From: Parelaphostrongylus tenuis
Taxonomy: Eukaryota; Nematoda; Chromadorea; Rhabditida; Metastrongylidae
Reading direction: 5' to 3'
NCBI GenBank assembly: GCA_019055375.1
Contig: JAHQIW010006123.1
Coordinates: 1 to 64,000, forward strand
DNA: 64,000 nucleotides
Positions 9,591 to 20,939 of this stretch are shown piece after piece; within the stretch, counting starts at the first letter, position 1; every line of letters begins with the position of its first letter. Made by a program: the position numbers and the translations under genes. The notes under the pieces were generated by a model, which worked only from the letters and a program-made list of their open reading frames with translations, was not told the origin of the DNA and made no database searches.

Positions 9591-12504
9591 ATGCGAATCA
9601 TAATCTTCGCATTCTTGATCACTCTCGCTAGCGCAGCGATGTTCAGCAAACCGGCCTCGAAAGTAAAACGATCCATCGACGACGACCATAGCTTTGACGA
9701 ACAACTAAGAAGTGCGAATGAGCTTCTAAAAAACGTAAGTCTTATTGAACAGTTTGCAAATTTGAGTATATAACTACGTGGTGCGCTCTTACATCTTCAA
9801 CGTCCACTTTTTCAAGGAAAGAGATGCAGACACTACAATGAGGCTTCTCGAGCATTTGCACAGTATGCAGGAAGAAATCAGAGACGAACTGCTTTCAGAG
9901 CAAGAGACTAATTCATAGGAAACAATGGCGGTGAGCATATTTTTCTGTGTAGCCAGTAGCTGTAGATGAGACAAAGAATGATATCGAATCTTTAGGATCG
10001 CCGTTATGTTAGAAGGGATCATATTCGTGCTACGGGTGATACAATTGAGGAAATAAACATGTTAAGCGGAGTGAACATGGCCTTGTACCAAGGAGACATG
10101 ATCCTCACTGAGTTTGTTGATGAAGGCGGCTCGGTCTGTGCGGCATTTTTAACTAATTAATTGTTTATTCTTCCAGACAACAAGCTTCCGAAGTCCTAGA
10201 AGATATTAGAGAAAACGAAGGTGGTTATCGCAGAAAGAGACAAGCATTCCGCGACAATAATTATCCTAACACTACTTGGCCTAGGGGAGTGAATTACTAC
10301 TTCTACAACGCAAGTATGCCTTGTTACGTTTCCTCAAAACATATCTCAGAAGGATAATAATACACTTATCATAAGTTCAGGTAGCGATGCTGTACGTTTG
10401 TTCAGAAAGGCCGCCACTTTATGGGGTATTGATACCTGCATCAACTTTGGAGAAACATACGCAGGTAAAGCAAAACAATCATGTGTAGCGGTATGTTTTC
10501 AGTTTAAGCCCCATGCCCCGACAATCTTCACCAGTCAACAACGAGCACACTGTGGAACGCCGCAGCAAGGCGCAGGGAGATATGCTTGACCGATATGCTA
10601 CGACGTTAAAAGAAGACAAAAAAAAAGGAATTGATTATTACAATTACTGCGATCCGCACAGTAAAAAAATTGTCAAACGGATAGAATATAGCAATATTTG
10701 ATAAGTACCACGAATTAATAACATGCAAACTTTTAGCCGAAGATGCGATAGTCGTCATCGAAAGTGCAGGATGTTGGTCACATGTCGGAAGAATTGGAGG
10801 AAAGCAGCTCCTTTCTCTCGGAGCCGGATGCGAGTCGGTATGATGCACGAATTGTTTCTCGACATTCTCAGAAAATTTTCTGCCAAAATCTTTGTAATTG
10901 TCTTCGAACACAACAAATTCCTATCGGCGCATTACGAAGCCAGACCCTAACTCTATGTAGGTGGCAGTAGCAGCGCACGAGTTAGCTCATGCGCTGGGCT
11001 TTTACCACACGCAGAGCAGACACGATCGCGACAGCTTTATCACACTCGATGTGTACAATATCCAAGTGAGTTCCTCCTAAACCAGCGCTAGAAATTTCAT
11101 TGGAAGAATTGACTTTAGCAAGGCTGGGAAACTCAATTCACAAAGCAAACTCCGGAAACCAACTACAATTACAACATTACGTATGATTACGGAACTATTA
11201 TGCATTATGGAGCCACAAGGTTTGTCAAAATCCATTATATTTCAGTTTTTTTTGGTGTTTGGTAATAATAAGACTGCAAAATTAAATTTCAGTGCCTCAG
11301 CCAACGGACAAATCTTTATGAGAACACACGATCCTCTATTTTTGCAAACCATTGGCTCACCTTTCATTTCGTTCTACGAGAAACTCATGATGAACCTGCA
11401 CTACAAATGCCTTGGTAAGCAGGATGCTACACAGACTTTTGATTACCAGTCATCGCTCTCCTGATCAGTATGACAGTATTCTAGATAATTGCAAACAAGA
11501 GCATTGGAACAAATGTAAAAATGGCGGATTTCCTCACCCCAGAAACTGCAACAAATGCATTTGTCCTAGCGGATATGGCGGCGACTTCTGCGATCAAAAA
11601 GTAAAAATTTTGAAAACTTAATTTCTTTTCCTTATAATTCAAAAAATGTGGTGTTCCATTCTAGCCGGCGGGTTGCGGTAAGATACTGACTGCAACGGAG
11701 TCATATCAAACGCTCAACGACTCCGTCGGTCGATGGAATTACGACCCCAGTATGAACACCGATGAATTTTACATGTGCTATTATTGGATTCAGGTTTGAA
11801 ACACTACACATAACCTAATGTTTTCATAATGTTTCCACAGTTCATTCCTTAAGGGACCGCCTGGCTCGAAGATTGAAGTGGTGTTTGTAAATTATACTGA
11901 AAATCTCTCTCTCGATGGATGTGCTTATGCGGGTGTTGAGATAAAAACATTAGCAGATAAACGTCATACTGGTTACAGGCAAGCGCGCACTGTCAGAATG
12001 CAAATTCTCTAGAAGCTCATCCTTTGAACTTGTTCAGATTCTGTTCCTCGGATTATTTTGGAGCAACTCTAATCTCAACGCACAACATCGTTCCTGTAAT
12101 TACTTACAGCAGAGTCTACGTGGCAAACACCATTTTAGAGTATCGAATCGGTGATGTTAAAACCTAGATTTTATGAAGTGTCTTCTAAGCACTTGATGCT
12201 AATTGAGATAATTCAGCACCTGGTTCGCAGACCGAAGAGGAGACTACGGTTCGGCCCGGTACGCGAACTAAAAAACCAAAGACAACTACCACGAGAACTA
12301 GAAAAACAACGACTACTGAGTCGACACCTACTACCGAATGCGAGGATCATGATGTGTACGTGCCCGTATTAATTTTGGTCTGTGCTCATGAAATACTTCA
12401 AACAGCTGTTCAGGTGCGAACATCTGCACGCCACCTTCTGTGAAGATTATGTCGATGACGAGGACATTAGATCTTTGTGCCCCGCTAAGTGTCAACTCTG
12501 CTAA
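9591..12504 (+). CDS. Secreted astacin zinc metalloprotease (NAS family; EGF, CUB and ShKT domains), in-frame stop in exon 2
   Basis: Fifteen exons can be traced: 9591-9734, 9817-9930, 9996-10111, 10177-10313, 10381-10464, 10737-10837, 10961-11065, 11119-11219, 11293-11414, 11485-11600, 11665-11793, 11854-11978, 12038-12150, 12217-12355, 12414-12504. They total 1737 nt (578 codons plus stop). Order: signal peptide (1-16), propeptide ending RRKRQ, mature start AFRDNNYPN, astacin zinc signature HELAHALGFYHTQSRHDRD in exon 7, Met-turn YGTIMHYGA in exon 8, six-cysteine EGF-like exon 10, CUB exons 11-13, Thr-rich linker exon 14, and a six-cysteine ShKT C-terminus ending CPAKCQLC. The family cleaves extracellular proteins, for example in moulting, hatching or tissue invasion; the substrate here is unknown. 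Oddities: codon 82 is TAG (9916-9918) where the left arm has GAG; exon 2 is 114 nt, phase 0-0, so skipping it would restore an open frame. Intron 12 is GC-AG, and exon 12 needs an unusual TTAAG acceptor. Intron 5 holds a SINE-B fragment. Confidence 0.9.
10510..10690 (+). repeat. SINE-B fragment inside astacin intron 5
   Basis: Resembles the body and tail of the SINE-B copy at 26648-26870 (CAACGAACACAC-like block, AAGAAGACAA block, then GGGATCCGCAC-like tail). It lies between the donor at 10465 and the acceptor at 10736. The open frames here are not extra protease exons. A mirror copy sits at 1-179. Confidence 0.7.
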
Positions 12505-12514
12505 CTTCTTCATA

Positions 12515-12520
12515 AATAAA
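12515..12520 (+). terminator. Polyadenylation signal of the astacin gene
   Basis: A perfect AATAAA begins 11 bases after the TAA stop codon (12502-12504). This very short 3' UTR is ordinary for nematodes and supports the chosen last exon. Confidence 0.6.
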
Positions 12521-12596
12521 AGTATTCACATAGGTCTTTAAGCACACATATAGACTGGATATGAGCAAAAATTATCCACTCCAAGAAGAACGACTT

Positions 12597-12820
12597 ACCA
12601 AGCCATCCCCTCGGGTCGATACACTAGAGTTAGTCGAGTTAGTCGCAGTCTTGTCTGGGAATATAAGAAGCACTGACTTGATAAAGCGGGAGACCACGGC
12701 GAGTCATTGTGAAGGTCAGATGTGCATTCAACCACTTTAGGGAAGTTGAAAAAGTTGGGGATGAATGCATGGTGCATCGCTTAGGGATTGATCAACGCTG
12801 AAAGCTTCATCATTTACTCT
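12597..12820 (+). repeat. SINE-A copy 5, head degraded
   Basis: Body (GAAGCACTGACTTGATAAAG, GGTCAGATGTGCATTCAACC) and tail (GATCAACGCTGAAAGCTTCA) are present; the tRNA-like head is missing. It lies just downstream of the astacin 3' end. Confidence 0.7.
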
Positions 12821-12879
12821 TCAATATGAACGACTATTGATGCGATGTAAGATTTGTACACAGCACATACAAGAAAAAC

Positions 12880-13175
12880 AGTACCCATATGTTAGACAGC
12901 GGCAGATCCTTAAGACGATCTCATTCGCTGGACAAGAACTTTTCAACGGGTTGTTAGTAATCATTCGAAAGCTTGAATTTCTGGCTACAACTCTACATCG
13001 TGAGTTTTTCAAAATATCCTCTCATAACACAGTAGCATCCAAATAAAATCCTTATTCTCACTCGCCTTTCGCTTTTATTTTTACCATCTGTAAATTCGCT
13101 GGAAGCATGAAAAAGCATATCAGCGTGTAAAGAATTTTCCGCAGTGTGAGAATCATGCGCTTGTATTTGAAGCTT
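12880..13175 (-). repeat. Module G, copy 2 (unrecognised coding-like unit)
   Basis: The minus strand encodes a stretch with ENSLHADMLF, ERRVRIRI and GCY, and further on SCPANEIVLRICR. The plus-strand unit at 13440-13740 encodes ENSLKADMLFMLR, ERRVKIKF, SGCY and SCPANEIDLKICL in the same order. The likeness is clearer in protein than in DNA, which suggests a once-coding sequence. I do not recognise the family; frames are broken. Together with the next entry it forms an inverted pair with about 270 bases between. Confidence 0.5.
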
Positions 13176-13439
13176 CTGTTGATTCGCTGAGAAAATCTTC
13201 AATAAAATAGTACTAATTGCCGCGGTTTTATGCATAGCGCGGTAGAACGCTATCGAGTTACACGGTGGATTAGGCGATTACCTTACCAACATGTCGTCGC
13301 TGTGGCTTCCCCTAATGTTTTGCGCAGCTATGAACGTATTCGGCGGCCTTATTTACTGGCCAACTCACGGTACCGCGCGATCGATGGCGTCTGGAATAAT
13401 GTTATTCAACTAGGGATTTTTCACCACATCAACAGAAAC

Positions 13440-13740
13440 ATTAGATGAAAACGAAAATTCTGGTAATATGGAAAATTCTCTAAAAGCTGATATGCTTTTC
13501 ATGCTTCGAGCGATTTATACGCATGATGTCAATGAAGGCGAAAGGAGAGTAAAAATAAAATTTTATTCCGGATGCTACAGCATTATAAAAGTGTTTTGGA
13601 AAGACCGACAACGGGTTACTGTACCCAGAGATCAACCTTTCGAAGAATTACTAGCACTCTCATGAGAAATTCCTGTCCAGCGAATGAGATCGACTTAAAA
13701 ATTTGTCTACGTCTAACATGTAAGTAGCAAAATTACTTTC
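13440..13740 (+). repeat. Module G, copy 3 (inverted partner)
   Basis: The ORF 13468-13665 opens with MENSLKADMLF and continues through ERRVKIKFYSGCY to a stop. Homology to copy 2 goes on past that stop in another frame (SCPANEIDLKI), so this copy has a frame lesion. Between the two arms an ATG at 13291 opens a 38-codon hydrophobic frame (MSSLWLPLMFCAAMNVFGG...) ending at a stop near 13405; its role is unknown. Confidence 0.5.
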
Positions 13741-15854
13741 GCCTTCAGACAATTGCTCATAGGTTACGCTCATTCTTGTTGTAGTTTGATTCCCAAGCTA
13801 ACAATTACGACAGCTTTAATAGGTGACGCCTTTGTCATAGCAATTTGCTAAAACCTATGTAGATTCTTGGTAGTCCGATTTCCCATCCGTTCAAAGACCA
13901 TTGATTATGGGTTAAGCCTATATCAAAGAAAACCGTGGATTTCAATATACCTCGGTGACTCGGTGAACTATTCATAGTAAAGCATATTGTTCATTAAATA
14001 TATCATACTGGGATGTGAAGTAACGCAGGTAATAGTAATGTGATGTACCAAAAAACAAGATGATAACCTAAGGAGTGTTCCATTTCCTCCTCCAGCACTC
14101 TTTTAGCATCAATCGACGAATGCTTTGAGGAGTACCTCAGTTATACTATTCAAGATTGTAAAAAAAAAAATCATCAATAATTAGTGTCCTACGACTTTCA
14201 TGAAGGATGATGAAATTTTTTGAGCAGCAGAGTGAGAATCTTTTACTAGAGAATTCACCTCTAGATGAAACTTTTTCTTTTTCTAGAAGATATATCTCGA
14301 CTGCTAGTGCGATGGTTAGAAGCGTTTCACTACAAGCCAACAACTTTTGAATTTAGTCACCCATGCCGATCAGTCCAAAGATCGGCCAGTTCTGAGAATT
14401 TTTCTCAAACAAATCAAAGTCTTTGTATCTGACAGCGCTTGTTTATGCTCTGAACATAAATCGCGTCGAGATGTTTATGTGGTGAGACATTTCTGCAACT
14501 TGATTGTGATGCTCAACTTCACTTGGAATAATGTGAACATAATCTTTAAGGCTAGCACGGGTTCGAATTCAAAAAGAAATAACTTTCTGTGAAAATTTTA
14601 AAACTAGGAGGTACATGGGTATTGAATGCTCATAATCGTCACAATGTTGCACGAATAGACTCTTGTTTGTGGATATCAATTGTATAATTTGCGCTCTCAG
14701 TGATCGTCTACTGGGCTGAGCAAACGCCTATCGAGTGCTCATTTGTCCTAATCGTGTGCGACAGTATTCCAGTGGGTTCCATTGGCTCCAGGATTTCATT
14801 GAACTTGAATTTCTCACCCGGATTTCTCTTAAAGTTCTGACATTTGGGCCGTTGGGCACGTGCACTGAATTTCGGATCTTGAAGTATATGGAGGAGGAGT
14901 CGTCATTACATAGTTGAGGCAGACCGAAACATATGATCTCTTTCTTTACATGTGTGGAGCGGAACACTCTCTGAATTGTCTTACGTGACTTCTTTCTCTA
15001 AGAGATTCACTCGGTCTGGAGACTCCTACGGTCAACGTTTATATTGAGCTTACAGATTCGTGAAGTACCATGTATGCTCTTAACCCTGATTTCAGAGTGG
15101 GGTACTGCACTATCACATTTTTTTAAACAAATCTATAGTGTTCAAGACGTCCTCGTGAATACAATCTCTAAAGTCTATCGGTATCAAAGACTTTGAAAAA
15201 AAAATAGGGATTCTCCGTAGAATTTTTTCACGGCTATTCAGATGGCGCCAATTTCGTTGTCGTCATTAGATAATATAAGAACATTGGCAACGATATTCAC
15301 AAAGAAGTGGTTTGCTAGTCGTAAGGCTCCGAACTGGACTGTTAATTTCAAACATTCCTAACTTTAATGGTTATAAATCAAAATGGCAAAAGAGTCAATG
15401 CTCCATAATCTCCTACTCTTGCATTTCCTGACGGATCGCCTTTTGCAATGCAAAAAATCATCGGTGACAAATTGAAAGCAGTACGACGACGTGGTACTCG
15501 GACAGCTTCATCAAATCTTAAGCAGACTTTTTAGATATAAATCAGTGTGTCATAAATGCAATTTGTCACCTTAGATTCTTGTGCGGTCGCATATACTTAT
15601 GAGGGCTTGCGGTGCTTTCAGCAGAGTCGATTGATCAAAAGTAATTCTTGAAAAACCCTACACCGACTTCTATTGACCTTGGGTTTGATCAAAGTTCTCT
15701 ATTTGTTGGTGGAAACGCACGAGATTGTTAACAAGAATTATTTAGTAGAACAATTTTCTAAGTTTTAACACTTCCGCTTTCTTCGGACTTTGAAAGCGTA
15801 AAATTGACAAGCAGCTTATTTAGTCATTCGCATTCTCAACTATGACAGAAAATC
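13741..15854. other. No gene or recognised repeat
   Basis: AT-rich DNA. Short open frames on both strands (for example 14347-14592 and 14728-14967) lack domains and flanking splice patterns. I see nothing supportable. Confidence 0.5.
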
Positions 15855-16235
15855 TTGATAGTTAACGAAATTGAGTGGACCACTTTGCGGGCGTATCAAC
15901 ACATAATCATTGAACTTAAAATTGAACCAAATAATCCACTAGGCGGGTGTAGGACAAAAACACCTATCAGGGAAAAATTCAAGATAGACATTACCATCTT
16001 CGCAAAAGAATGTAAAATTTCTCTGCGTGAAGATCTGAACTGGGCATATTGCCCGCCTTTCATAAGACTGTGTGCTGCTGATCGCAATAAAAGTAAGGAT
16101 CCACAAGAAATAGAACGGAAAACCGTGAGTGTTCAGAAGGAGTTATTTACTTTAGGAATTAAAATTTGTCATAATTTCAAACCAAATTCCCTTCAACCTC
16201 AGCATTATCAGTCAATAATGGTTCCGTATGATTGA
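15855..16235 (+). other. Isolated 126-codon open frame, unrecognised
   Basis: One of the longer uninterrupted frames in the window that no repeat explains. The translation is rich in Lys and Ile, hydrophilic, without signal peptide or membrane segment, and has four cysteines. No splice-linked partner exon was found, and AT-rich DNA yields such frames by chance, so I leave it as a candidate only. Confidence 0.2.
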
Positions 16236-16797
16236 GCTAACACTACGAGGTTTTTGAGCAGATTTAGTCGGTTAACGTTGCGGCGTCTACGTATTCTTCA
16301 ATGTCAATGACTCAGATCGATTGTTTGTCCACTGTTGTTCGCCCTCGTCGTGGGTTTTGTCCTCGTCTTGCAATCTTCGTCAGTGGGCCATCATATGTAT
16401 GAAGAATCTCACTGAGTAAGTGTCCTAATGTATGGGATGGTTTGTATGCTAATCACCCGCTGTGCTTTGTATTTTCAAATAATCCTCCACTATTTTTACA
16501 TGGACAGTTCCAATCTGAAGGCTGTATAGATATATGCTATATCGTTTGATGCGCCAGAAAACGAGCTTTCTGATGAGTTCAAAGTCATGCAAAATACTTG
16601 TGCAAAATTCATTTTCTTGACAGAGTTTTTTGCGGTAGAATTTTTTTACAACCTACTATGTTTCATCAGTAGAATGTACTATAAAAATCTTTTCACTTAA
16701 CCATCCAGTATCAAAATCGTAATTTTCTAAGCTATCTAATGATTGAAAACACTAACAAAATAAGAAAAATTGTTCATTAACACATAGACCGACTGAT

Positions 16798-17010
16798 GTT
16801 GAGTGACATGCAAAATTTTAACGTCAAGCGGAACACGTACCCACATTTCACCTTTTCCGGAGCCGGTTGCGATTGATTGAGCGTGCATCCCTGAGAAGGG
16901 TGAAATACGGGTTTGAGTCTTGCCTATCGTCAAAATTTTGCACAACCTCATCATTATCGGGTACATTTGTAACATCATAACATCGTTAAAAACGATGAAA
17001 TTGAAGGAAG
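16798..17010. repeat. SINE-C inverted pair
   Basis: A reversed head (GTCAAGCGGAACACGTACCC) is joined to a forward head (GATTGAGCGTGCATCCCTGA, GGGTTTGAGTC, GTCAAAATTTTGCACAACC) and the family tail (TGTAACATCATAACATCG). Same arrangement as 45298-45783 but more decayed. Confidence 0.6.
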
Positions 17011-17679
17011 AATTCTGGTAAACAAAAAGTGAGAAAATGTTCCTTTTTGTAAGAAAGTAGTTTCTTCTCAGTTAACCCGAATTTGTATTGGGGCGTGCGT
17101 CAGCCTTCGTAGCCGTCGAATCGGGGAGGCACAAGTGAAGGTGAAAATCAGTTGTTGCCATTAATATTATTGTACTATAGATAAAACTATCACTATTGTT
17201 ATTATTATTGTCCTTAATTCCTGAGTCTTACTACTTCAAACGATTTTCGATGAGCTACCAGCGGCATACTCACTGCTCATTGTCAGACCAGATAACTTAA
17301 ACGTCGCTGTACTACTAAAGAGTAAACAGCAATGAGGGAAATCATAAAAAGTTGTGATAATATTAGTGTGTCTCGATATGGCGCACAATGATTCTCATAG
17401 TAAAGGATCTCCAAACTGTTCTACAGTATTCTTTTAGGGGAATATTATGTGTTATTATTTTGACGGTTTATAGAAAATCGATGGGGTTTAGTTAATGTCT
17501 CTTTAGGGATATCCATCGATGAAAGTATTTGAAAAAACCTTCAAAGTGTTTAATTGTTGAGAACCGTTTATGATGACGAAGTCATATGCAACTTACGTGC
17601 CTCTTAAAAACCAAGCAAATTAAATAACCATATCAAAAAATGCGCACAATGATTCTTTTTCCAAATAACTGCATATCTA

Positions 17680-18720
17680 ACAATGAAGCTCTTATGTACA
17701 CTTACTTCGACAATGTTAGCTGCTTATTATGTACTTCACGACTATCAGAAAGTTTTTGACAATGTCGAAACCAATGTGGTTTTACACCACACTTTAGCCA
17801 AGGTGTGGGTCAGTCCTATGTAGTACTCCATCATACTTTTATCGAATTGGACCCAAAAAACGAATATTCCATCAAGTCCTCATCATACTCACTGGAAAAG
17901 CGATCGACAAAGCGATACGACATCTCCAAAGCTGCTCACTGCCAAAGCGCAGAGGATATTGAAGGCTTCGGTAGGAACGAGAAGTGCATACGCAATTATG
18001 GAATATTCCCATCAAATCTCTATTTTGTAGGTAAAATCATTTTTTTCTAAAAATTTCAGTGGACGCAGACGCTGTTAGTGATTTCAACAAACCAGAAAAA
18101 GGGTCAGACTACATAAGTAGAGCGAGAACCCAATTAATGAAGAGATCATGGTACGAAGGTGAACAAATTGAAGTGAATGGTTCTACAAAGCCATCCACCA
18201 AATAGTGACCTCAAAATCCGTGCTAATCTTTCTGACCTCGCAGTCCTTCCACCGCTATGTTACACCGCAAAGACATGGTTTGATATTACAAGACGTCAAG
18301 AAATCAATGCATCACTGACAGGATGCTTTAACAACGTCATCTCGAACTTAGTTGGTGCTCACAAGGCTTATCCTGCTTACGTAACTCAGATCTTTGAAAC
18401 CTAACCCTTCGTGAACCAGTGTGCATCGGTAGAAAAACACGGATGTGCCGGTCATGTAGTAGGAAGAACAGCGACAGATGGAGAAACGACTGTGTGGTAG
18501 ACTGCGCAAGCACACACCCATGATCGAGGATAAATATCTATGTTGGGCGGACGTGTCCGTAGGAATGATTGAACGGCTGTATCGCAGTTCTCGATGTTTT
18601 ACAGATCACCTTAAGAGACTCACGCTAGCCACCATGCTCAAATTGAACCAATGTGGGCGACATTTGCGATAAGAAGAAACGATTAGAAATGTGCTTCTAT
18701 CTGAGCAACTCATAAACACG
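17680..18720 (+). mobile_element. RTE-beta retrotransposon remnant, reverse transcriptase region
   Basis: Decayed RTE-type non-LTR element. DYQKVFDNVETNVV near 17740 matches the RT motif A region; RQSDTTSPKLLTA near 17905 matches the RQGDTISPKLFT block; PPLCYTAKTW near 18250 matches the later PALCYAAKTW block also seen at 63320. Frames shift several times, so no functional enzyme is encoded. The ORF 17805-18050 is an out-of-frame reading of it. Confidence 0.7.
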
Positions 18721-18782
18721 TGCCGTCCAACTATTCAGATATTCTTTGTAATTGAGTGAATAGCACAAAGGTAATAGGAATA

Positions 18783-19760
18783 AATTAATTTAGCCAACGT
18801 TTCAACGTTCTCGTACTTTTCGAGCCGATGATTTGAGCGAATTTCCACAACTGCTCGCCCATGTTGTGATCTTCGCCTTCGTTTCGTTCAAGTTGAATCT
18901 TCTCCAGTGGAGCACCGTTGAAATGAAGAACCCCGCTCGACAATAACCTTCAATACAGGATCGCTGGTGATCTTACTGATTGATCGTTGACAATATTTCT
19001 CATACTATTTTTTGTATATTAGGAATTCGTGCTATCAGCGGACATTCAGTGTGATCAGCAACCGTTTTGTATACAAGAGCATTGCCAAGCGCTTTTTCTC
19101 ATTTGAGCTGTGCTTTACCAAAGAAGCTTAACTCAAACGACAATGAAGAACCTAACGAGGAGTCTAGAAAGTTCCCTTATTGGACCAAAAGCATTAAAAA
19201 ATGAGTAGATACCATGAAAAGGAGATAATCTTGATTTCTGTGAAAATTCTTATCTTATACATGATGAAAATTTTTACTGCGCAAATGAATCATTTCTCGT
19301 TCGTTTCTGTGTATTCTTTCCTACTGAGTTGTGTTTATCACAAATTACCGCTATTGCGTCATTCTTCGCTGACCTAATTTGATAATGCAAACAATTCCCA
19401 TTACTGTAGCAGATACACTATCATCGACAACAACTGTGACTAACAATATGCATAATCGTTATGTGTAAGCATGTAATGATATCGTCTACTTTAAAATGAT
19501 ACGATACGATTGCCCTATGAAAAACGAGATATAATCAACAAATGCCTTGGGTATTTAAGCATTGCCGAGTGAAGTTGTTCATTTGAACTGTGCTTCCACT
19601 AGAAAAGACTTCACTCGAACGATAACGGAATCGAAAACCACGACGAAGACGAACGACTGTGGACATCGACCAGAATCAGCGGCTTTGGAGAAGACGAAGG
19701 CGTCGAAAATTCAGCCGGATAAAGTTTGTTCATCATCCTCTTGCATGCTTATCGCTTGAA
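18783..19760. repeat. Repeat family H blocks
   Basis: 18783-18900 resembles 35570-35700 (shared GCCGATGATTTGAGC and GCTCGCC blocks). Within the region, 19078-19145 and 19558-19640 are direct repeats (GCATTGCC, TCATTTGA, CTGTGCTT, ACTCRAACGA) about 475 bases apart. Nature unknown; noncoding. Confidence 0.4.
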
Positions 19761-20939
19761 AAAAATTATTGTGGTTGATCAGATATCCATCTAATGGAAC
19801 ATTTCCTTCCATTCTTTTGAGCGCTTTCACCCTTCACTCTCTTTTGATGATAGAGATTTTCTCACTTTCTTCCATTCTCCGTGACCTCTCTGCCACGTTT
19901 TCTGCGGGTTTCTAAACTTCTTGCTTTCGATTCGTCTTTTCGCATTCACTATTTACGAAGATGACTTTTCGCGTGCAGCTTTGACTGCCATGGAAATTTT
20001 TCGTCTCCTTTGTAAACGCCCTCAACACTGGTCGAATTAATTCTTTCTGTAGTCTAGGAATAAATGGGCTATTGTATCTCAACCTTGATTGCCGAAAAAT
20101 TATTGAGTACTGCTCTCAAATAAGTTCCGTCTGTATTGAAAGAACAAATAATGTGTGGTGTCCAAAAGTGCCAAGATACCGTTGCTGGACTCAACAAAAA
20201 CCTTTGAATTCTGCTAATTTTAGAGCGACATGTTATTACTGATTGCTGGGTAGAATATCCAGCAGAAAACTCTCGCGTCAGCAGAGCTACAGGTTCAACT
20301 TCATTCCTACAGCACCTACAAATACAGCAGCCTTTAAGCATAGTGATCTCTCTACATCTCGCTTTGCTTTTGAAACTCTCTTCTAACACATTTTTGATCA
20401 CAACCGCGTTTGATGTGATTTCCTTTCTAATGATTTTTACTATTTTCTCAAATTTGTATTACGAAATCGTCTTACTATTTAGAACCATTTTGTTTGTTGA
20501 GACTGAATGGAATTTTCTTCGCTCAATACCATTCTCAACGATAAGCACGATAAACATAGTATTTCGATGGATTGAACTCGTCGTTCAAATGCAAGGAATT
20601 GTAGCTGCCATTCCATTCGTCATTATATTCTCTAGAATACAGTCAATACATACGAATCTAAGGATCGTCATCAGCAGTCTCCTTATATCGTGTCTGACTG
20701 CATCAGTGATTAGAACGATTCTAGCCATTCAAGAACTCTATATCCCGTTAGAGCTGCGACTTCCTAATGTTAAATTGTCATTAGCAATGCTTCGGTACGG
20801 GGCAGCGTATGCAGGTATGAGATAACTTCTGGTCATTGTGGCAACCTTCTTCTAAAATCAAATCGGTGCTGTTTCCACAATTACAATCCTATTCGGCCCG
20901 TATTCATATTTGCCGTGCTGCTCCGTAGTCCTATGAACG

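Larger units (their letters stand above)
6712..10688. repeat. Right arm of the large inverted repeat
   Basis: Reverse complement of 1-3976. The inner edge at 6712 abuts the terminus of a family E element. The outer edge visible here falls inside intron 5 of the astacin gene, at the tail of a SINE-B fragment, and the gene continues past it into unique sequence. This arm is therefore anchored in a complete gene; whether the left arm is too cannot be seen. Confidence 0.95.

Noticed and set aside
1..10688. Treating the palindrome as a simple assembly duplicate and ignoring one arm
   Set aside because: The arms differ at several bases including two coding lesions, so they are not one sequence copied; a misjoin of alleles remains possible and is stated as such.
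10398..10701. Open frames continuing past astacin exon 5
   Set aside because: They read into the intron and its SINE-B fragment; the donor at 10465 joins in phase to the exon at 10737, which continues the astacin domain.
17805..18050. 81-codon frame that seemed to splice onto a second exon at 18060
   Set aside because: The intron would be only about 30 bases, and the DNA matches RTE-beta reverse transcriptase in another frame.
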